Part shown: positions 47,421 through 57,610 of the stretch, piece after piece | Layout: each line of letters begins with the position of its first letter | Numbering within the stretch: position 1 is the first letter of the stretch | Assembly: GCF_018390555.1 (NCBI RefSeq) | Contig: NZ_JAHBGB010000044.1 | Span: 523,424-587,423 of the forward strand | Direction: 5' to 3' | DNA from: Ancylobacter oerskovii | GTDB lineage: Bacteria > Pseudomonadota > Alphaproteobacteria > Rhizobiales > Xanthobacteraceae | Length of the DNA: 64,000 bases | Program-made: the position numbers and the translations under genes | Notes under the pieces: model-generated | Database searches by the model: none | Seen by the model: the letters and a program-made list of their open reading frames with translations, nothing else | What the model was told of the DNA's origin: nothing

Positions 47421-47882
47421 ATGAAGACGTTCTCGGCAAAGCCTGCCGACATTGAGAAGAAGTGGGTGGTGATCGACGCGACCGACCTCGTGGTCGGCCG
47501 TCTCGCGACCATCATCGCCATGCGCCTGAAGGGCAAGCACAAGGCCATCTACACCCCGCACGTCGATTGCGGCGACAATGTCGTCGTCATCAACGCCGAG
47601 AAGGTGGCGCTGACCGGCAACAAGCGCAACGACAAGGTTTACTACCACCACACCGGCTTCCCCGGCGGCATCAAGGAGCGGACCGCGAAGTTCCTGCTCG
47701 ACGGCCGCTTCCCGGAGCGCGTGGTGGAGAAGGCGGTGGAGCGCATGCTCGCCCGCGGTCCGCTCGGCCGCAAGCTGATGGGCAACCTGCGCGTCTACAA
47801 GGGCCCGGCTCATCCGCATGAGGCCCAGCAGCCGGAGGCGCTCGACGTCGCCGCGCTGAACCGCAAGAATGTGAGGAACTGA
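47421..47882 (+). CDS. rplM: Ribosomal protein L13
   Basis: A 153-residue large-subunit protein. Motifs [38 protein letters not shown] and [20 protein letters not shown] are characteristic. A long 5' leader of about 100 bases separates it from its promoter; autogenous control is known for this operon in other bacteria, but no motif could be assigned. It precedes rpsI by two bases, the universal rplM-rpsI pair. Confidence 0.98.
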   Translation: MKTFSAKPADIEKKWVVIDATDLVVGRLATIIAMRLKGKHKAIYTPHVDCGDNVVVINAEKVALTGNKRNDKVYYHHTGFPGGIKERTAKFLLDGRFPERVVEKAVERMLARGPLGRKLMGNLRVYKGPAHPHEAQQPEALDVAALNRKNVRN

Positions 47883-47884
47883 TC

Positions 47885-48361
47885 ATGGCCGAGGTTCTCC
47901 AGTCCCTCGACGCGCTCGACGCCCTGAAGGCCCAGGCTCCCGAGGCGCCCAAGCACGTCCAGAAGCTCGACAAGTTCGGCCGCGCCTATGCCACCGGCAA
48001 GCGCAAGGACGCGGTCGCCCGCGTGTGGGTTCGTCCCGGCACCGGCAAGATCGTCGTCAACGACCGCGAGCTCGAGGTGTATTTCGCGCGTCCGGTGCTG
48101 CGGCTGATCATCCAGCAGCCCTTCACCGCCGCGGCCCGCACCGGCCAGTACGACGTGGTCTGCACCGTCTCCGGCGGCGGCCTCTCCGGCCAGGCCGGCG
48201 CGCTGCGCCACGGCATCTCGCGCGCGCTCACCTATTACGAGCCCGAGCTGCGCGGCCCGCTGAAGAAGGGCGGCTTCCTGACCCGCGATTCGCGCGTCGT
48301 CGAGCGCAAGAAGTACGGCCGCGCCAAGGCCCGCCGCAGCTTCCAGTTCTCGAAGCGCTGA
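47885..48361 (+). CDS. rpsI: Ribosomal protein S9
   Basis: A 158-residue small-subunit protein. The N-terminal 30 residues are an alphaproteobacterial extension, followed by the conserved [39 protein letters not shown] and the C-terminal tail [10 protein letters not shown] that reaches the ribosomal P-site. It is translationally linked to rplM and ends at a strong terminator. Confidence 0.98.
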   Translation: MAEVLQSLDALDALKAQAPEAPKHVQKLDKFGRAYATGKRKDAVARVWVRPGTGKIVVNDRELEVYFARPVLRLIIQQPFTAAARTGQYDVVCTVSGGGLSGQAGALRHGISRALTYYEPELRGPLKKGGFLTRDSRVVERKKYGRAKARRSFQFSKR

Positions 48362-48391
48362 CCGGCGGCTCCGGCCACCGTCGTCTATCGA

Positions 48392-48419
48392 AGGGCAGGC
48401 CTCGCGGCCTGCCCTTTTT
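48392..48419 (+). terminator. Intrinsic terminator of rplM-rpsI
   Basis: A 9-bp stem GGGCAGGCC/GGCCTGCCC with loop TCGC is followed by TTTTT, about 30 bases after the rpsI stop. Confidence 0.93.
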
Positions 48420-48426
48420 GCTGGCG

Positions 48427-48475
48427 AGGCTTCATGTCGCGCCAGGCTGCATGTCGCGCCAGGCTTCATGTCGCG
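48427..48475. repeat. Three tandem 17-bp repeats
   Basis: AGGCTTCATGTCGCGCC repeats three times (48427, 48444, 48461) with one substitution in the second copy and a truncated third, between the rpsI terminator and the diguanylate cyclase gene. Confidence 0.9.
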
Positions 48476-48558
48476 TTCCCCGGCGGTGTCGCTAGGCAGC
48501 GGCGCGCCGTTCGGCTATCTCGAAGGGGCGGGGACACGCCCCGCCCGGTGCCGCGCGC

Positions 48559-49770
48559 ATGTTCTACGACCCGTTGACGATCTGGTCCTTCACGACCTTT
48601 TCGACGCTGCTGATCGCGGGCGTGCTGCTGCTGTCCTGGGTGATGTGGCCGGGCGAGAACGCGCTCGCCTATTGGGGCACGGCCTTCGTCCTCACCACCA
48701 TGGGCCTCGCCGGCCTGGCGGCGCGCGGCGTGGTGCCGGCCTTCGCCTCCATCGAGCTGGCCAATACCGCGCTGCTGCTCGCCTGGGCAACGGCCTGGAA
48801 CGGCTTCCGCGCCTTCGACCGCCGCCGCCCGGTGATCTGGCTGCCGCTGGCGCTGATCGGCGCCTGGATCCTGTCCTGCCAGCTTCCCGGCTTCCGCGAC
48901 GACGCGGTGCCGCGCATGTGGGTGATGCTCGTCTTCACCACCGTGCTGGTGCTGCTCAGCATCCGCGAGATCTATCGCCGCCGCGCCGACGGGCTGGTGT
49001 CGCGCTGGCTGGTGATCGGGCTGCTGGCGCTGCATCTCGGCGCCATGGTCGCCCGGCCGGCGCTGCTGCTGGTCGGCTTCATCACCGTGAATATCGAAGG
49101 CAGCGTCCTGCGGGATCCGGGCCTCATCGTCTATGCCTTCGAACTCGTCGCCTTCCAACTGCTGATGGCGTTCTGCCTCATCGGCCTGGTGCGCGAGAGG
49201 CGGGAACGTCATTTCGAGGAGGCGGCGCTGGTCGACGATCTGACCGGGCTGCTCAACCGGCGGGGATTCCAGTCCCGTATCCGCGAGGTCGTCGCCGGCG
49301 GCGGGCCGATGGCGGTGCTGGCGCTGGACCTCGACCGCTTCAAGAGCATCAACGACGTCTATGGCCATGCCGCCGGCGACGACGTGCTGCGGCTTTTCGC
49401 GGATGTGCTGCGCGACAATCTGCGCGGTGCCGACATCGTGGCGCGTCTCGGCGGCGAGGAATTCGGCATCGTGCTGCCCGGCGCGGGGGAGGCGGCGGCC
49501 CGCGAGATCGCCGAGCGCATCCGCCTCGGCTTCCGCCGGTCCGGCGAGGGACTGCCGATGCACGAGGCGCGGCCTTCGGCCAGCATCGGCGTCGCCGCCG
49601 GTTTCCTGCCGCCGCTCGCCCCGGAGGCGGCCCTGGCAGCGCTGCAGGAGCAGGCGGATGCGGCGCTCTACGCCGCCAAGCGGGGCGGGCGCGACCGCGT
49701 GGTGGTCCATGGCGTCGGCGAGGGGGCGGCGGAACGGCCCGACCCGGGATTGAAGGCGGCGGCCCCCTGA
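48559..49770 (+). CDS. Membrane-bound diguanylate cyclase (GGDEF)
   Basis: A 403-residue protein with about six hydrophobic helices (residues 1-215) and a GGDEF domain (about 225-385): LVDDLTGLLNRRGF, RFKSINDVYGHAAGDDVL and the active GGEEF. RGAD five residues before GGEEF is an intact allosteric I-site, so c-di-GMP product inhibition is expected. There is no PAS or EAL domain. The membrane part is unassigned and could sense a signal or only anchor the enzyme. It is independent of rpsI, whose terminator precedes it, and converges on glnA. Confidence 0.92.
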   Translation: MFYDPLTIWSFTTFSTLLIAGVLLLSWVMWPGENALAYWGTAFVLTTMGLAGLAARGVVPAFASIELANTALLLAWATAWNGFRAFDRRRPVIWLPLALIGAWILSCQLPGFRDDAVPRMWVMLVFTTVLVLLSIREIYRRRADGLVSRWLVIGLLALHLGAMVARPALLLVGFITVNIEGSVLRDPGLIVYAFELVAFQLLMAFCLIGLVRERRERHFEEAALVDDLTGLLNRRGFQSRIREVVAGGGPMAVLALDLDRFKSINDVYGHAAGDDVLRLFADVLRDNLRGADIVARLGGEEFGIVLPGAGEAAAREIAERIRLGFRRSGEGLPMHEARPSASIGVAAGFLPPLAPEAALAALQEQADAALYAAKRGGRDRVVVHGVGEGAAERPDPGLKAAAP

Positions 49771-49814
49771 GGCGGCGTCCGCCGCTCGCCCGGGCCGGAC
49801 GGCCGGAATGCCTG

Positions 49815-49841
49815 ATGAAAAAGGGCGCCGTCGGCGCCCTT
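49815..49841 (-). terminator. Intrinsic terminator of glnB-glnA
   Basis: A 9-bp stem AAGGGCGCC/GGCGCCCTT with a 3-base loop (49821-49841) is followed on the minus strand by TTTTTCATC, about 55 bases past the glnA stop. It also faces the convergent diguanylate cyclase gene. Confidence 0.85.
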
Positions 49842-49894
49842 TCCGTCTTGTCCGCGGTGAGAAGACGGGGCGGGGAAAACCCGCCCCGGCCGGA

Positions 49895-51304
49895 TCACAC
49901 CGAATAGTACATCTCGAACTCGACCGGGTGCGGCGTCATTTCGAAGCGCATCACCTCGGTCATCTTCAGCTCGATATAGGCGTTGATGAAGTCGTCCTCG
50001 AACACGCCGCCCTTCTTGAGGAACTCGCGGTCCTTGTCGAGCGACACCAGCGCCTCGCGCAGCGAGCCGCAGACGGTCGGGATCTTCTTCAGCTCGCGCG
50101 GGGGCAGATCGTAGAGATCCTTGTCCATCGCCGGGCCGGGATCGATCTTGTTCTGGATGCCGTCGAGGCCGGCCATCAGCAGCGCGGCGAAGGCGAGGTA
50201 GGGGTTCGCGCCGGGGTCCGGGAAGCGGGTCTCGACGCGCTTCGCCTTCGGCGAGGTGGTGTAGGGGATGCGGCAGGACGCCGAGCGGTTGCGCGCCGAA
50301 TAGGCGAGCAGCACCGGGGCCTCATAGCCCGGGACCAGACGCTTGTAGGAGTTGGTCAGCGGGTTGGTGAAGGCGTTCAGCGCCTTGGCGTGCTTGATGA
50401 TGCCGCCGATGTACCACAGGCATTCCTGGCTGAGGTCGGCATATTTGTTGCCGGCGAACTGCGGCTTGCCGTCCTTCCAGATCGACTGGTGCACATGCAT
50501 GCCGGAGCCGTTGTCGCCATAGACGGGCTTGGGCATGAAGGTGGCGGTCTTGCCGTAGACGTTGGCGACCTGGTGGATGCAGTACTTGTAGACCTGCAGG
50601 TGGTCGGCCATCGTCACCAGGGTGTTGAACTTCAGCCCCAGCTCGTGCTGGGCGGAAGCCACCTCGTGATGGTGCTTCTCGACCTTGGCGCCCATGCGGG
50701 CCATCGCCGCCAGCATCTCGCCGCGCATGTCCTGCGCGCTGTCCACCGGGGGAACCGGGAAGTAGCCGCCCTTGGTGCGCACGCGGTGGCCGAGATTGCC
50801 GCCTTCATATTCCGTGTCGCCATTGGTCGGCAGCTCGCTCGAATCGAGCTTGAAGCCGGTGTTGTACGGGTCGGCCATGAAGCGGACGTCGTCGAAGATG
50901 AAGAACTCGGCCTCGGGACCGACATAGACGGTGTCGCCGATGCCGGTGCTCTTCAGATAGGCCTCGGCCTTCTTGGCGATGCCGCGCGGGTCGCGGCCAT
51001 AGGGCTCGCCGGTGGTCGGCTCCAGCACGTCGCAGACGACGACGAGGGTCGTCTCGGCGAAGAACGGGTCGATGCTGACCGAATCGAGGTCCGGCTGCAG
51101 GTGCATGTCGGATTCGTTGATCGCCTTCCAGCCGGCGATGGACGAACCGTCGAACGCCTGCCCCTCGGCGAAGAAATCCTCGTCCACCATCGAGATGTCG
51201 AAGGTGACGTGCTGCCACTTGCCGCGCGGGTCGGTGAAGCGCAAGTCGACGTATTTTACGTCGTTGTCCTTGATGAGCTTCAGGACGTCCTTGGCCGTCG
51301 TCAT
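49895..51304 (-). CDS. glnA: Glutamine synthetase type I
   Basis: A 469-residue dodecameric enzyme that makes glutamine from glutamate, ammonia and ATP. Signatures include [28 protein letters not shown], the ATP-site [19 protein letters not shown] and [12 protein letters not shown]. The adenylylation tyrosine is in [11 protein letters not shown] (about residue 398), so it should be controlled by GlnE. The start MTTAKDVLK at 51304 is chosen over a longer frame. It follows glnB by 78 bases, forming the standard glnBA operon driven by the sigma-54 site upstream of glnB. Confidence 0.98.
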   Translation of the reverse strand: MTTAKDVLKLIKDNDVKYVDLRFTDPRGKWQHVTFDISMVDEDFFAEGQAFDGSSIAGWKAINESDMHLQPDLDSVSIDPFFAETTLVVVCDVLEPTTGEPYGRDPRGIAKKAEAYLKSTGIGDTVYVGPEAEFFIFDDVRFMADPYNTGFKLDSSELPTNGDTEYEGGNLGHRVRTKGGYFPVPPVDSAQDMRGEMLAAMARMGAKVEKHHHEVASAQHELGLKFNTLVTMADHLQVYKYCIHQVANVYGKTATFMPKPVYGDNGSGMHVHQSIWKDGKPQFAGNKYADLSQECLWYIGGIIKHAKALNAFTNPLTNSYKRLVPGYEAPVLLAYSARNRSASCRIPYTTSPKAKRVETRFPDPGANPYLAFAALLMAGLDGIQNKIDPGPAMDKDLYDLPPRELKKIPTVCGSLREALVSLDKDREFLKKGGVFEDDFINAYIELKMTEVMRFEMTPHPVEFEMYYSV

Positions 51305-51382
51305 AGTATCTTGCCTCTGATTGCACTGCCTTTGATCGGCAGCGGGGTTTGCCGGGCGTAGAATGGAGCCCGGCAACGCCCG

Positions 51383-51823
<441 letters not shown>

Positions 51824-52004
51824 TCAGCTTGTTTGGCGGCCGATGATCCCGCCCGCGGCGGATGGTCTTTCCCGGCTGATTATTTCTTGTGCGATACGAT
51901 CAATAAATAGGCTGCTTTCGGCGCGGTATGGCGGCCGGTCCTGCGTTTAAATTGGGCAAAACATGCCGCTTTGCCGCTTGAGGGGGCGAAGGAGAAGGCG
52001 AGAG

Positions 52005-53537
52005 ATGTCCACAGCCTTGCGCGCGCCGCTGCCGGAAGGGCCAGGAATCGAGCTGCTGACTCCCGCCGAGATGGGGCGGGCGGACGCCGCGACCATCGCC
52101 GGCGGCACTCCCGGCACCGTGCTCATGGAGCGGGCCGGCGCGGCGGTGGCGCAGGCGGCGGCGCGGCGATGCCTACCGGGCGGCCAGGTGCTGGTGCTGT
52201 GCGGGCCGGGCAATAATGGCGGCGACGGCTTCGTGGCGGCGCGGCGGCTGGCGGGGCAGGGCTACCGCGTGAGGCTGGCGCTGCTCGGCTCGCCCTCGCG
52301 GCTGCGCGGCGATGCCGCCGCCATGGCCGCCCTGTGGACCGGTGAGGTGGACGATGCGGCCGATGTCGATGTCGGCGCGGCCGATCTGATCGTCGACGCG
52401 CTGTTCGGCGCCGGCCTCGCCCGCGACCTCGACCCAGAGGTCCGCGCCCTCGTCGGGCGGGTGAACGCGGCCGGCGTGCCGGTGCTGGCGGTCGACCTGC
52501 CCTCGGGCATAGACGGGGCGACCGGCGCGGTGCGCGGCGCCGCCATCCGGGCGAGCGCGAGCGTCACCTTCTTCCGACCGAAGCCGGGACATGTGCTGAT
52601 GCCCGGGCGGCTGCATGCGGGAGCCGTGGAGGTGGCCGATATCGGGATCGGCCGGGAGGTGCTGGAGGAGATCCGTCCCCGGGCCTTCGCCAATGTCCCC
52701 TCGCTCTGGGCGACGCATTTTCCGCTGCCGCGCGTGGACGGGCACAAATATTCGCGCGGGCATCTGGTGGCGGTCTCCGGCCCGGCTTCCGCCACCGGGG
52801 CGACGCGGCTGGCGGCGAAGGCGGCGCTGCGGGCCGGGGCGGGACTGGTGACGGTGGCGTGCCCGCCGGACGCGCTGGCCATCCACGCCGCGAATCTCTC
52901 CGCGGTGATGGTGCGGCCGATCGACGATGCCGAGGAACTGGCGCAGCTGCTCGCCGATGCCCGGCTCGGCACGGTGGTGCTGGGCCCCGGCGCCGGGGTG
53001 GGGCCGCAGACGCGGGCCAAGCTGGCGGCGGCGGCCGAGCGGCGGCTGGTGGTCGACGCCGACCTGATCAGCTCCTTCGCCGGCGACGCGAAGGGGCTGG
53101 CGCGGGCGCTGGCGGCGGCACCGGCGGCGGTGGTCACGCCGCATGACGGCGAATTCGCCCGCCTGTTCGCCGGCGAGGCTTCGGTGCTGGAGGCGCCGTC
53201 GAAACTGGAGCGGGCGCGGGCCGGGGCGGCGCTGCTCGGCGCGGTGCTGCTGATCAAGGGGCCGGACACGGTGGTGGCGAGCCCGGACGGGCGGGCCTGC
53301 GTGGCCGCCAACGCGCCGCCCTACATCGCCACCGCCGGCGCCGGCGACGTGCTGGCGGGGATGATCGGGGGGCTGCTGGCGCAGGGCATGCCGGGATTCG
53401 AGGCGGCGAGCGCGGCGGTGTGGCTGCATGGCGAGGCGGGAAGGGAGGCGGGGCCGGGTCTGGTCGCCGACGACCTCGTCGAGGCGCTCAGGCCGGTCTA
53501 TCGGCGGCTGTTTCCGCAGCTGGGGTTCGCGGGGTGA
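52005..53537 (+). CDS. nnr: Bifunctional NAD(P)H-hydrate epimerase/dehydratase
   Basis: A 510-residue repair enzyme that restores damaged NADH/NADPH hydrates. The N-terminal epimerase (about 20-235) has LMERAGAAVAQAA, CGPGNNGGDGFVAARRL and VDLPSGIDGATG. The C-terminal ADP-dependent dehydratase (about 245-505) has SRGHLVAVSGPASATGATRL, VVLGPGAG, TPHDGEFARLF, LLIKGPDTVV and the catalytic AGAGDVLAGMIGG. The start MSTALRAP at 52005 follows purine-rich GGAGAAGG. It diverges from glnB. Repeat-filled DNA follows its stop. Confidence 0.95.
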   Translation: MSTALRAPLPEGPGIELLTPAEMGRADAATIAGGTPGTVLMERAGAAVAQAAARRCLPGGQVLVLCGPGNNGGDGFVAARRLAGQGYRVRLALLGSPSRLRGDAAAMAALWTGEVDDAADVDVGAADLIVDALFGAGLARDLDPEVRALVGRVNAAGVPVLAVDLPSGIDGATGAVRGAAIRASASVTFFRPKPGHVLMPGRLHAGAVEVADIGIGREVLEEIRPRAFANVPSLWATHFPLPRVDGHKYSRGHLVAVSGPASATGATRLAAKAALRAGAGLVTVACPPDALAIHAANLSAVMVRPIDDAEELAQLLADARLGTVVLGPGAGVGPQTRAKLAAAAERRLVVDADLISSFAGDAKGLARALAAAPAAVVTPHDGEFARLFAGEASVLEAPSKLERARAGAALLGAVLLIKGPDTVVASPDGRACVAANAPPYIATAGAGDVLAGMIGGLLAQGMPGFEAASAAVWLHGEAGREAGPGLVADDLVEALRPVYRRLFPQLGFAG

Positions 53538-53540
53538 GCG

Positions 53541-53980
53541 CTGGCGGGGGAGGGGCTGCGTGCTTCGAGGCTCGCTGCGCTCGCACCTCGGCATGAGGGG
53601 CATGAGGTGGGGGGGGCTTTCGGCAGGGGGGGCCGCGGGAATGCGGTCCGGTCTCCTGAGCGCTGACCTCGATCGCAGAAACGCCGTCATGCCCGGGCGG
53701 GGCCCGGGCATCCACGCCTTGGACCGGACGCGCCGTGCGGGAGCGAAGACGTCGCTGGCGGGGGAGGGGCTGCGTGCTTCGAGGCTCGCTGCGCTCACGC
53801 CTCAGCATGAGGGGGGTGGCTGGGGGGCGTGAGAGGGCGTGCTTTCGGCAGGGGAGCGGGGCGGGAATGCGGTTCGGTCTCCTGAGCGCTGACCTCGATC
53901 GCAGAAACGCCGTCATGCCCGGGTGGGGTTTGGGCATTCACGTTTCGGGCCGGTGCGCCCGGCGGAGCCGAAGGCGTGGA
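53541..53980. repeat. Tandem duplication with a 214-bp period, downstream of nnr
   Basis: Two diverged copies start at 53541 and 53755. Both contain CTGGCGGGGGAGGGGCTGCG, TTCGAGGCTCGCTGCGCTC...CATGAGG and the run TCCTGAGCGCTGACCTCGAT followed by GCAGAAACGCCGTCATGCCC. The TTCGAGGCTCGCTGCG motif recurs at about 56587, so it is also a dispersed element. Not coding. Confidence 0.85.
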
Positions 53981-54045
53981 TAGCCGGAACAAGTCCGGCC
54001 ATGACGTCGTGCGGGTGGGGGGGCGGCCTGGCTTGGCCCAGCCCA

Positions 54046-54362
54046 GCCCGTCCCGCCTGTCCCGTCCCGCCTGTCCCGTCCCGCCTGTCCCGTCCCGCCT
54101 GTCCCGTCCCGCCTGTCCCGTCCCGCCTGTCCCGTCCCGCCTGTCCCGTCCGTCCCGTCCCGTCCGTCCCGTCCCCTCCGTCCCGTCCGTCCCGTCCCCT
54201 CCGTCCCGTCCCGTCCCGTCCGTCCCGTCCCCTCCGTCCCGTCCGTCCCGTCCCGTCCGTCCCGTCCCGTCCGTCCCGTCCCGTCCCCTCCGTCCCGTCC
54301 GTCCCGTCCGTCCCGTCCCGTCCCGTCCCGTCCCCTCCGTCCCGTCCCGCCCAACCCCGTCC
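54046..54362. repeat. C/T-rich minisatellite (TCCCG-based) upstream of tRNA-Leu
   Basis: About 315 bases. The first part repeats a 14-base unit (TCCCGCCTGTCCCG) about eight times; the second is a patchwork of GTCCCGTCC and GTCCCCTCC units. On the minus strand runs of three G recur every five or so bases, giving G-quadruplex potential. It keeps reading frames open but codes for nothing believable. Between 54363 and 54810 no gene was seen. Confidence 0.92.
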
Positions 54363-54810
54363 CGCCCGGCCCGGACGCTCGTCGCCGGATGATCATTCTC
54401 CACCGAACCGTCATCATCCCGGCCGCAGCGCCGCTTCGAACCGGGACGGCTCCCCGGGGCTTGCCGAAGGCGAGACCCGCTGCGTGCGCCGCCTCGCCTC
54501 GATGCGAGCGGGAATGACGGTCAGGCCCCGGGGCGGGGCCAGTAGCCAAGACCATCGGGATGGGGCGCGCGATTCGCAGGTCCGCGAAGGGACGGCGGCC
54601 CTCGGCGCCCGCGGTCCCGTGTGCGGGAGGCCGGCCCTCCGGCCTTTCGCCGGTCGCCTCCGTGGCCCGATCCTCACATGTATTTTGCTCTGGCGCCGGG
54701 GCAGGTCCGTGCTATAAGCCCGCACCCGGCTGGCGGCACCTATTCGGGTGCGCGCGTCCGTGTGCCTTGGTCGATGGCGTATGCCGAGGACCGGAGCGGC
54801 GGCGCGTAAA

Positions 54811-54895
54811 GCGGGCGTGGCGGAACTGGTAGACGCGCTGGATTTAGGTTCCAGTGACGAAAGTCGTGGGGGTTCGAGCCCCTCCGCCCGCACCA
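54811..54895 (+). tRNA. tRNA-Leu (anticodon UAG)
   Basis: A class II tRNA with encoded CCA. The acceptor GCGGGCG pairs with CGCCCGC, the anticodon stem is CTGGA/TCCAG with loop TTTAGGT (anticodon TAG), a long variable arm follows (GACGAAAGTCG) and the T-arm is GGGGGTTCGAGCCCCT. It decodes CUA and, by wobble, other CUN codons. It stands 134 bases ahead of tig. Confidence 0.97.
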
Positions 54896-55029
54896 GGGTT
54901 TGCCCCTCCGTTGCCGCCGAGTCCGAACCCCATCGTCGAGGGCAGAGGCCGTTCCGTGCGGCGCCGCTCTCGCAATCGACGCTATCAGACACGCCGCGAC
55001 GCGGCGCTCACGACGAAGGCCGAACGACA

Positions 55030-56382
55030 ATGCAGGTCACCGAACTCCTCGCCGAAGGTCTCAAGCGCGAATATCGCGTGGTGCTGCCGGCCAGCGAACT
55101 GGACGCCAAGGCGAATGCCCGCCTCGACGAGATGAAGGACAAGGTCCGCCTCAACGGCTTCCGGCCGGGCAAGGTGCCGGTCGCCCATCTCAAGCGCATG
55201 TACGGCAAGTCCGTGCTGGCCGAGGTGATCGACCAGGCGGTGAACGAGGCCAACTCCAAGATCGTCGAGGACAACGGCTTCAAGCTGGCGCTGCAGCCCA
55301 AGGTCGAGCTGCCGCAGGACCAGGCGGTGGTGCAGGAGGTCATCGACGGCAAGGCCGACCTCTCCTACACCGTCGGCCTCGAGGTGCTGCCGAAGATCGA
55401 GCTCGGCGACTTCAAGTCGATCTCGCTGGAGAAGCCGGTCCTCGCCGTGACCGACGAGGAAGTCGACGAGGCGGTGAACCGCATCGCCGAGGCCAACCGG
55501 CCGTTCTCCGACAAGGAAGGCGCCGCCGAGAAGGGCGACCGCGTCACCATCTCCTTCGTCGGCAAGATCGACGGCGAGGCGTTCGAGGGCGGCTCCGCCG
55601 AGGACGTGCCGCTGGTGATCGGCTCGGGCAGCTTCATCCCCGGCTTCGAGGACCAGCTCACCGGCATCAAGGCCGACGAGACCCGCACCGTGAAGGTGGC
55701 CTTCCCGGCCGAGTACCAGGCCGCGCATCTCGCCGGCAAGGATGCCGAGTTCGAGACCACCGCCAAGAAGATCGAGGCGCCCGGCGAGCTGAAGCTCGAC
55801 GACGAGTTCGCCAAGACCCTCGGCATGGACAGCCTCGAGGCGCTGAAGGAGACGGTGAAGAGCCGCATCGTGCAGGAGCACGCCGCCGCCAGCCGCGCCA
55901 AGGTGAAGCGTCGCCTGCTCGACGCGCTGGACGGCCTGCACCAGTTCGACGTGCCGCCGACCCTGGCCGAGCAGGAATTCGAAGGCATCTGGGGTTCCGT
56001 CACCCAGGAGATGGAACAGCAGAAGAAGAGCTTCGCCGACGAGGGCACCACCGAGGAGGAAGCCCGCGCCGACTACGACAAGATCGCCAAGCGCCGCGTG
56101 CGCCTCGGTCTGGTGCTCGCCGAGATCGGCGAGAAGAACAACATCCAGGTCTCCGACGACGAGGTGACCCGCGCCGTCGTCGAGCGCGCCCGCCAGTTCC
56201 CCGGCCAGGAGCAGCAGGTGTGGGAGTTCTACCGCAAGAACGCCCAGGCGCTCGCCACCCTGCGCGCGCCGATCTTCGAGGAGAAGGTCGTCGACTTCCT
56301 GCTGGAGCTCGCCAATGTGACCGAGAAGCCGGTCACCCGCGAGGAGCTCTATGCCGACGACGAGGCCGAGAAGGCCGCCTGA
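55030..56382 (+). CDS. tig: Trigger factor
   Basis: A 450-residue ribosome-associated chaperone and prolyl isomerase. The N-terminal ribosome-binding domain has the signature [20 protein letters not shown]. The FKBP-type PPIase domain (about 160-245) contains [20 protein letters not shown] and [13 protein letters not shown], and the C-terminal helical arms follow. The start [10 protein letters not shown] at 55030 is chosen over upstream frames that run through the tRNA. A terminator follows, and an unusually long gap separates it from clpP, with which it is normally close. Confidence 0.97.
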   Translation: MQVTELLAEGLKREYRVVLPASELDAKANARLDEMKDKVRLNGFRPGKVPVAHLKRMYGKSVLAEVIDQAVNEANSKIVEDNGFKLALQPKVELPQDQAVVQEVIDGKADLSYTVGLEVLPKIELGDFKSISLEKPVLAVTDEEVDEAVNRIAEANRPFSDKEGAAEKGDRVTISFVGKIDGEAFEGGSAEDVPLVIGSGSFIPGFEDQLTGIKADETRTVKVAFPAEYQAAHLAGKDAEFETTAKKIEAPGELKLDDEFAKTLGMDSLEALKETVKSRIVQEHAAASRAKVKRRLLDALDGLHQFDVPPTLAEQEFEGIWGSVTQEMEQQKKSFADEGTTEEEARADYDKIAKRRVRLGLVLAEIGEKNNIQVSDDEVTRAVVERARQFPGQEQQVWEFYRKNAQALATLRAPIFEEKVVDFLLELANVTEKPVTREELYADDEAEKAA

Positions 56383-56393
56383 GCCATCCGGCG

Positions 56394-56418
56394 GGCCGCG
56401 CATCCGGCGCGGCCTTTT
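56394..56418 (+). terminator. Intrinsic terminator of tig
   Basis: An 8-bp stem GGCCGCGC/GCGCGGCC with a 5-base loop is followed by TTTT, 11 bases after the tig stop. Confidence 0.8.
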
Positions 56419-56516
56419 CGGGGGCGCGCGCCTGAGGTCCGTCTCGGGGGGCATCTGACGCCCATCTCGGGGGCACGCCACCTTGAAGCCACCTTGGGGC
56501 AAACCCTGGAGCCACC

Positions 56517-56630
56517 TCATCCTGAGGTGCCCGGCTGCAGGCCGGGCCTCGAAGGAGGGGCGTCCGGGCGCGCTTCGCCCAGCCTCCTTCGAGGCTCGCT
56601 GCGCTCATACCTCGGGATGAGGGCGGGCGG
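56517..56630. repeat. Imperfect inverted repeat of the CTTCGAGGCTCGCTGCG family
   Basis: The left arm (CCTCATCCTGAGGTGCC to CCTCGAAGGAGG) and the right arm (CCTCCTTCGAGGCTCGCTGC to CCTCGGGATGAGG) are inverted versions of the motif also seen twice downstream of nnr. It resembles short dispersed repeats common in Bradyrhizobium and its relatives. Confidence 0.75.
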
Positions 56631-56652
56631 TCGGGCGGCAAGTGTCGCGACG

Positions 56653-56767
56653 TGCTCCCTCTCCCCGACGGGGAGAGGGCTGGGGTGAGGGGCCTTCCCG
56701 GCCTCCCGATGTCGTCCCCCCCCTCCACCGACCCGCTTCGCGGGCCACCTCTCCCCCATGGGGGAGG
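56653..56767. repeat. Partial dispersed repeat, flanks only
   Basis: CCTCTCCCCGACGGGGAGAGG, GGGGTGAGGGGC and CCGACCCGCTTCGCGGGCCACC are the outer parts of the two-hairpin repeat family; the two central hairpins are missing. Confidence 0.75.
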
Positions 56768-57610
56768 GAAGTTCAGGGGGCGGTCTTCCGTTTCGGGGGA
56801 GAAGGACAGTTTGGGCCTTCCTCTCACTTGGGGGAGGGGAAGCTCGGGGTGCTCCCTTTCCTGCTGGGCAGGGGCCTTGCTCCCTGTCGGGGAAAGCGCC
56901 AGCATCGCCTCCGGGCGGGTGTGGATTGCGCAGGGGCCGCTTCGCAGAGGCGGCTCCTTTTGCGTTTCAGGCGCCGGCAGCCGCGATGGATGGCCGCACC
57001 GGCGTGATGGCGCGGTCGGCTTGATACGGCCCGATAGAGGGCGGTCCGTCGTGCCCGCACCGGCGTGGCGAGGTTCCGTCATGGCGGGGTCGGTTTGATC
57101 CGGCCCGATAGGGAGCGGTCCGTCGTGGCCGCACCAGCATGGTGTGGTCCCGTCGTGCCGCGGTCGGCTTGATGCGGCCCGACATGGCGTGGCGTCGTGG
57201 CCGACATGGCGGCACCTCGTGGACGGAGCGCGGGCGGGGCGCGCGGGCGGGCTCGCCGCCGCGTCGTCCCGGGTTCCGGTCCTCGCGGCCGGGTCCGTCG
57301 CCGCTCCCGTCGTCCGCTCCTGTCGTTCGCTCCCTTGCGCAAGGCGCGGACAATGCCGACATTGGAGACGTCCGGCCCCTCCGGTTTCGGGTGGGCATGG
57401 ACCGTCCGGGCCGCCAGGCTCGGATGAGGAAGGCCATGGCCTTCCACCGTTCAGCGTCCCGCGGGCCCCGGGACGCCGCCTTCGAGACGGTGCCGCGCAC
57501 GCGGCTGTCGAGGGCGCGAGCTTCGGGCTGGTCGGGACGCGCTTTCCCACTATTGTGGGCCACGAGAGGGATTCGCGGGCAGCCTTCCGCCCGCCGCCGA
57601 GGAAGAGACG
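56768..57610. other. Long non-coding stretch upstream of clpP
   Basis: About 840 bases without a supported gene; the open frames have proline/arginine-rich translations that shift between frames. It contains the 74-bp tandem repeat (57000-57215) and a short dyad TTCCCACTATTGTGGGCC near 57545. The clpP promoter must lie here, but neither a sigma-32 nor a sigma-70 pattern could be fixed. Confidence 0.55.
57000..57215. repeat. 74-bp tandem repeat, nearly three copies
   Basis: The motif GGTCGG-C/T-TTGAT-N-CGGCCCGA recurs at 57014, 57088 and 57162, exactly 74 bases apart, with GCGGTCCGTCGTG and CCGCACC shared between copies 1 and 2. The third copy is more diverged. It is not coding. Confidence 0.88.

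Noticed and set aside
53795-54555. Minus-strand open frames of about 200 codons with Gly-Arg-Asp-Thr repeats.
   Set aside because: They are produced by the minisatellite, which has few stop codons in any frame; there is no ribosome site and no homology-like pattern.
54740-55030. A minus-strand open frame containing [12 protein letters not shown], and a similar one at 63728-63946 containing GSNRRPSRCKRDALPTELT.
   Set aside because: Both are translations of the antisense strands of tRNA-Leu and tRNA-Val, a well-known artefact.
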